The notes beneath the pieces were generated by a model that was not told the origin of the DNA, made no database searches, and saw only the letters and a program-made list of their open reading frames with translations. This document shows positions 59,315 to 64,000 of a stretch of DNA of 64,000 nt, piece after piece. A program made the translations under genes and the position numbers. Origin of the DNA: Magnolia sinica (taxonomy: Eukaryota > Streptophyta > Magnoliopsida > Magnoliales > Magnoliaceae); assembly GCF_029962835.1 (NCBI RefSeq), contig NC_080577.1:4774001-4838000 (forward strand). Reading direction: 5' to 3'. Each line of letters starts with the position of its first letter. Position 1 is the first letter of the stretch.

Positions 59315-61526
59315 TCATGTCACGTACTGGGTACACCGATTCGTTATATGTGCTCAAGTAATTTTGCGATGTGTAGAATGGGGAGCAGTACGAGTAATGA
59401 AGAAGATTGTGGTTTATACATGCGGACAAGACATGCATATAAGGCTACCCCTTCATGTCAAACTCACAACATATACATGAAAGCGAGCTGAGCTTGACTG
59501 TATCATTATAATCTCCCATGACGTAGTACTCATCTCGAGAAATCGGATGACAGCGAACATCTCGCGCCTTCTGTATAAGATCCTTCAACTGTTGCTCCAC
59601 CCATGGTGTCAACGGACGTACAAATGAGGCTGCAGATTCTCTTCTCTTGTAAAACAATTCTTGTATCTTACATCTTACGGCCTCTATCAATTTAGTAACA
59701 GGGTATTCCCGTGCTTCTTTGAAGAGGGCGTTAACACACTCAGATATGTTTGTGGTGACCAAGTTGAATCTTTTACCTGAAAGTGCGAAGATGCCCATCT
59801 TTCGTAGCCGATTTCTGTCAGCCATGCATGTAATGGGGGGTTGGCCATTTTAATATCATGCATTAATTTTTCAAATTCAGCCCTCCTGCAAGTCTTAACT
59901 GCCCGCCAGTAGTATATCTCCAACGACTTGTCTTTAAAGGTGTCCACCAAGTTTCTATAAATATGGTATGCACAATACCTATGAATTGCATGTGGGAATA
60001 CTTGGGGAACCTCTTTCATTAAACCTTTATGTCGATCGAAAATAATCACAAGACCCTCCAGATACCCTAACGCATCGTTAAGGTAGGTAAGGAACCAATT
60101 CCAACTCATACTGTTCTCTGATTCCCCGATGCCAAACGCAATTAGAAATATATGATTGTCCCCATCCAAGGCCGTGGCGATGAATAGAACACCCTTGTAT
60201 TTACCCTTTAAGTGTGTCCCGTCAATGTCTAATACCTAATACCCTCCGCATACAATTCTGAAAACTTTGAACGCATTGTCCGAGCGCTACAAAACACCTC
60301 TCAAACCTCCAAGTCTCTTGGTTAACAAGCACGACAGTCACCGTCCCCGGGTTGACCATCCTCAACTCATGCAAATACAAGGGGAGTTGATTGTAAGAGT
60401 CTTCGTAACACCCCATCACCTGCTTAATTGTAAGCTCCTTAGCTTTCCATGCCTTTCTATAACTGATAAGAATATTATATTTCTCTTGCATAGCGAAGAT
60501 AATATCACGTGGCCTCAAACCTAACCGTTGCTCATTGCGGCTAACAACCAGATCACATGCTAACTTACTGCTTGCTTGCCGGTGATCATTCTTCATCCAC
60601 GACATGCCGCACGTGTGTTTTGACGTATAATTCCGTATCTTGAATATCCCGGTATCATTCACCCGAGTTGCGTCAACCCTTCAGTCGCATTTATCTTCAA
60701 AGCACACCACGTTAAATCTGCTAGAATTTGAGTACAGTACCTTATACTGGAATTTATTGTGAATTGCAAATTGGCTTAGAACATGCTGGCATCAACTCTT
60801 GTCCTTAAATGTTTGTCCAATAGCTATATCGATCAGTTCACTCAACGAATCTGTATATTCTAGCAGTACTGCATTGGTGAATACATCATCATCAAATGGC
60901 ACGGGAACTTGACGAGTGATGAAGTTTCCGCTTTTAGCAAGGTTTGGAAGCGGAATGTCGCTTACACGTACAGCTCGGGTGGTGGATGATGATGGCAGAT
61001 CTGCTGTTGTTGCTAAAGGCGGTGCCATATACTCATAAGTGAGGTTAAGGTCACGTGCCCAGCTGACTTGGCTACTCACAAAGTTTGATGTTTGAGGCGG
61101 CTCGGGCAGTTGATCGTTGCTCACTATCACTTGTAATGGAGATGCCCTGTATTCAAATTTCACGCCATGCTCCTCAGGCAAGCTGTCTATGCGTGTTGTC
61201 CAATTAATGTGTTGCGTTGTCTCGATGACTAAGGGAATGAATTTATCCGAATGCTCCAACTGTGTTACCAGGAACTCTCGCACGTCATCGTCGTCTGCGA
61301 TTACGATTGGAGGGATTGATTCATTTGTGCAAGGATACATTACTTTCATCCTAATATCACAATCTGTTGGTTGACTCTTAATAATCCTATAAATTCTAGA
61401 TAGAAGCTCCTCATACGTAGTCTCGACACGTAGCGAAAAAGTTTTCGAATCCCCACCAGTGTACGAGTATCGCTTGTTCTCATATTCAATCTTCCCGCCA
61501 TAACAGCAGATGATTCTCGTAGACAT
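59315..61526 (-). pseudogene. Decayed mudrA-like (MULE) transposase gene
   Basis: The frame at 60,792-61,526 begins MSTRIICCYGGKIEYENKRY, a PB1-like N-terminal domain typical of plant MURA proteins, starting at an ATG. Next (60,222-60,690) is the MuDR DNA-binding region with CDWRVNATRVNDTGIFKIRN and SKHTC. The DDE core follows: first Asp in VLDIDGTHLKGKYKGVLF (about 60,225), second in IIFDRHKGL, then HRYCAYHIYRN and the Glu in LTEIGYERW. All three catalytic acidic residues are still visible. The C-terminal SWIM zinc finger appears as CICCEFDMKG, then a stop where Leu is expected, then PYMHVLSAC. Damage seen: a stop just before the first Asp motif, a frame shift after the Glu region (near 59,770), the stop in the SWIM finger, and a break between the first two parts. 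It would have cut and joined the element's ends; it is now inactive. Confidence 0.82.
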
Positions 61527-63334
61527 TATCTGAAAACCAATACAATGACATTATATTAGTGAATCATTATGCAATGGAAGCTTGCCATAAGACAAAACTC
61601 AATTAAATAATAGAGGAGCAAGTACTCACGTTCCATAATAAATGACAATGATACATAGCTTAAGGAAATAAAATGTATGCAATGCGTTAAATTTTTTTAA
61701 ATAAACAAGAAGAGCTTATATGGATTACAAATTCAGAGATAAGAATGATTTCATGTGGTGCTTATTAAATTCAGTGATGCTATCTATCATGGAATATCCA
61801 TATAGTCTTCTATTTTAACAAGGGACAATTCTATGATGGCCTAGTACACTTTCAAAAAAAATATACGAACCTAACATTTCTACATGAGGATTTGGGTTTA
61901 AAATATGTTAAACTTACATATATTTTCAAAGCTAGTCTCAACAAGCAGAGTCTAGGGTTGAAATTTCACCTAAAATTTCACTATTAATTATTTCTAACTG
62001 TTAGAGAATACGAGAGATGTTGTTTCTGATCAACGAGATGTATTTGGCGATTCGAAATACAAAATCCTAGTCTCAATATGCTCCATTTAGAGCTGAAATT
62101 TTTTTCTCAAACCTTTATACATTCGCTTCTAATTAGTGCTAATTGCTAAAAGTTATGAGAAATATCATCTCTAACTAATGAGATTTCTTAGTGAATTTTC
62201 ATTTTTAACTCCTAGTGCGGGTTTTAAGTGTAGGGAGTGCTTAAATTTGATCTAATGTACAATGTAATGGGTAAGGAACTGCTTACAATGCCTAAACTCA
62301 TTTCACCTACTGTCTACTGAGTGTCTTTGCAATGTCATTTCAACTAAGAAAAATTATGGTAAATATCAAATCCTAAGTTGCTAAAAAGTTCATTGGAGGT
62401 CAAGTTCAAGGAACGTTTTTGTTTAGTCTAATATACATCATAGCAGTTTGTCTCCCATAATTCCTAAGTTTAGTTCTAAGTTCAAACAATCATTCTAAAA
62501 GTTTTTAATGGGGACCTAGGTTTTGTTCCTAGGTTTCATGGTTATGCAGGCAATCTCCTAGAGAACTTAAAATATTGAGTCTATATCTTCTCAAATGTCA
62601 TAATTCCAAAGTAATTCCAACCAAGTTTGAATGACTATTCTAATGATTTCAAGGGAACCTAAGTTTCATTTCTACGTTCAAACAACTAAAATTGAAATTT
62701 CCTAAGGGTCCTAAACTTTTGCGTCTCTAGGTTCGCAATTATACTTCTTCTGAGGGAATTCTATATAGGTTCAATTAGCTATTCTAGTAACTGGAGCAGC
62801 ATGTGGCTTACATTGAGCACCCGGTAAAGCTCATATGTCATGGGTGGATGTTATGCATCATGGCATCATGGTACCCACGTACATCCCTTAAAATTTGGCC
62901 AGATTGCTCTTTAAATTGTACACATTATCAAATCATGATATTAAACATCAACACATGAATTTAACATGAATTCTTATAATTCCTCTAAGCTCAAATGACG
63001 GCCCACAAACGTGTCATATCAATCTCAAGTATGGTTAAGCAATTTGGAATATTTAAAAGTTCATTCAACATTCGACAAATATTCCACATTGTATGGTTTA
63101 TAAGATAAAATAAAATGTAATTTAACGGTTCATGTCATATCTACTAGAAATATACCCATATTTAAGCAATCACAAATGTATCATAAGGGGATACAAGGCT
63201 AAATTCTCTACACATGGTTAATTAGAATTAGAGTAATAAGAATTTAAGCATTACATCATATATGTTAATACTAAATATCAAGCACTTGATAAATTTGAGC
63301 GAGCTTCAGATAAAATGGAATAAACCTTAACTAA
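61527..63334. other. AT-rich non-coding part of the MULE
   Basis: This stretch lies between the transposase start and the right array. It is AT-rich, with no ORF of note and no recognised repeat. It probably includes the transposase promoter and internal MULE spacer. Confidence 0.45.
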
Positions 63335-64000
63335 AATTAAGCGCGGCAAACATGGAAATGATTAAGGCAAACATGAAAATTCAGCGACGCAACTTATAAA
63401 TTGAACGAGGCAAACTAGAAATTCAGCGACGTAGCCTATAAATTAAACGAGGCAAACTAGATATTCAATGAGGGAAAAGCGAAAGTTCAGCGAGATAGGT
63501 TAGAAATTGGGCGAGGCAAACTAGAAATTGAATGAGGGAAAAATGAAATCGATCGAGGGAAGTTAGAATTTGAGCGACGGAAAAGAAATAATTGAGCAAG
63601 GGAAGCCTGAAAATTTAGTTACGCAACCTAGATTTTGAACGAGGTAAACTAGAAATTCAGCGAGGGAAGAGGGAAAATTGAGCGAGGTAAAGTATATATT
63701 AAGCGAGGCAAACTGACATTTGAGCGAGGAAGCTGAAATTGAGCATGGCAAACTAAAAATTGAGCGTGGCAAACTAGAAATTAAGCAACGCAAACATGAA
63801 ATTGAGTGAGACAAGAATGAAATTCATTGAGGCAAATATGAAATTTATCAATGCAAACATTAAATTGAGTGAGCCTAGCATGAGATTGAGTTGGGCAAAC
63901 ATTAAATTGAGCAATTCTACCATGAAATTGAGTTGAGGGAACATTGAATTGAGCAAGCCTAGCATGAAATTGAGTTGGGCAAACATTGAATTGACCGAGC
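63335..64000. repeat. Right-end array of a 20-21-bp repeat, about 30 copies, running off the window
   Basis: Successive units follow AATTGAGCGAGGCAAACTAG with much variation. The cluster at 63,780-64,000 favours AAATTGAGT(G/T)..GCAAACAT. The mean period is close to 20.5. On the minus strand the 21-base period yields a false open frame with a seven-residue repeat (63,774-63,986). Confidence 0.85.

Larger units (their letters stand above)
54764..64000. mobile_element. Large ULP1-bearing Mutator-like element (MULE), decayed; right end outside window
   Basis: The unit combines a mudrA-like transposase gene (minus, about 59,315-61,526) and a DUF1985 plus ULP1-type cysteine-protease gene (plus, about 55,558-58,397), meeting tail to tail. 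This gene pair is known from the Kaonashi-type (KI) MULEs of plants and melon CUMULE. At the left edge (54,764-54,812 and 54,901-54,986) the plus strand carries repeats reading TTTCTAGTTTGCCCCGCT. At the right edge (63,335-64,000) the plus strand carries about thirty repeats reading AATTGAGCGAGGCAAACTAG, the same unit inverted. Both genes have stops and frame breaks, so this copy cannot move by itself. The outermost ends and target duplication are not visible: the right end is cut by the window. Alternatively, the array near 58,960-59,050 could mark the border of two nested or abutting elements. Confidence 0.75.

Noticed and set aside
63774-63986. Minus-strand frame with a perfect-looking heptad repeat (LNFMFAQ type)
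   Set aside because: It is produced by the 21-bp tandem DNA repeat of the MULE end; the period is a multiple of three, so the frame stays open by chance.
63335-64000. CRISPR-like regular repeat spacing
   Set aside because: The units are contiguous with no unique spacers, and the DNA is a plant nuclear transposon end.

Overview
This window is nuclear DNA of a flowering plant. It holds four spliced or intronless plant genes separated by repeat-rich, AT-leaning DNA full of transposon remains. The very frequent foldback repeats built on a GTGGGCCCCACCATGATGTATG-like end, with inner CACACCGTCCATCCATTTT, remind me of magnoliid genomes (laurel/magnolia group). That placement is from memory and is weak; nothing else in the window fixes the species. 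All splice sites were read by eye from GT/AG borders, reading phase and fit to known family proteins.

Layout. 1-2,477: repeat-rich DNA upstream of, or inside an early intron of, an IQ67-domain (IQD) gene whose visible coding exons are at 2,478-5,942. 5,943-9,624: intergenic. 9,625-10,719: an intronless glutaredoxin-like gene. 10,720-19,110: intergenic, with several foldback elements and a clean solo LTR (14,638-15,416). 19,265-38,569: a complete 13-exon gene for a glutamate-rich WD-repeat protein (GRWD1/HTD1/Rrb1 family), stretched by a 13.6-kb fourth intron. That intron holds a foldback element, a 5.4-kb Ty3/gypsy fossil with target-site duplication, and RTE- and L1-type LINE pieces. 38,570-48,289: intergenic, with a Harbinger-like element (39,143-39,994), a copia fossil (41,157-44,935) and a SINE (about 45,090-45,232). 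48,290-50,692, minus strand: a complete five-exon gene for an asparagine-rich DCD-domain protein (NRP/B2 type). 50,700-54,760: intergenic, with two well-preserved foldback elements. 54,764 to beyond 64,000: one large Mutator-like element (MULE) with a decayed mudrA-type transposase (minus) and a decayed DUF1985/ULP1-protease gene (plus) in convergent arrangement, bounded by inverted arrays of a 20-21-bp repeat.

The host genes have unrelated jobs: calmodulin-binding scaffold, redox-like protein, ribosome-assembly/DDB1-linked WD protein, and stress/cell-death DCD protein. They do not form a pathway. The main story is the mobile DNA. The foldback family can be tied to the Mutator superfamily because three copies have 9-bp target duplications, two of them with one mismatch. 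The ULP-bearing MULE has arrays of the same short repeat at both ends and between its two genes. No CRISPR array, rRNA or tRNA gene was seen.
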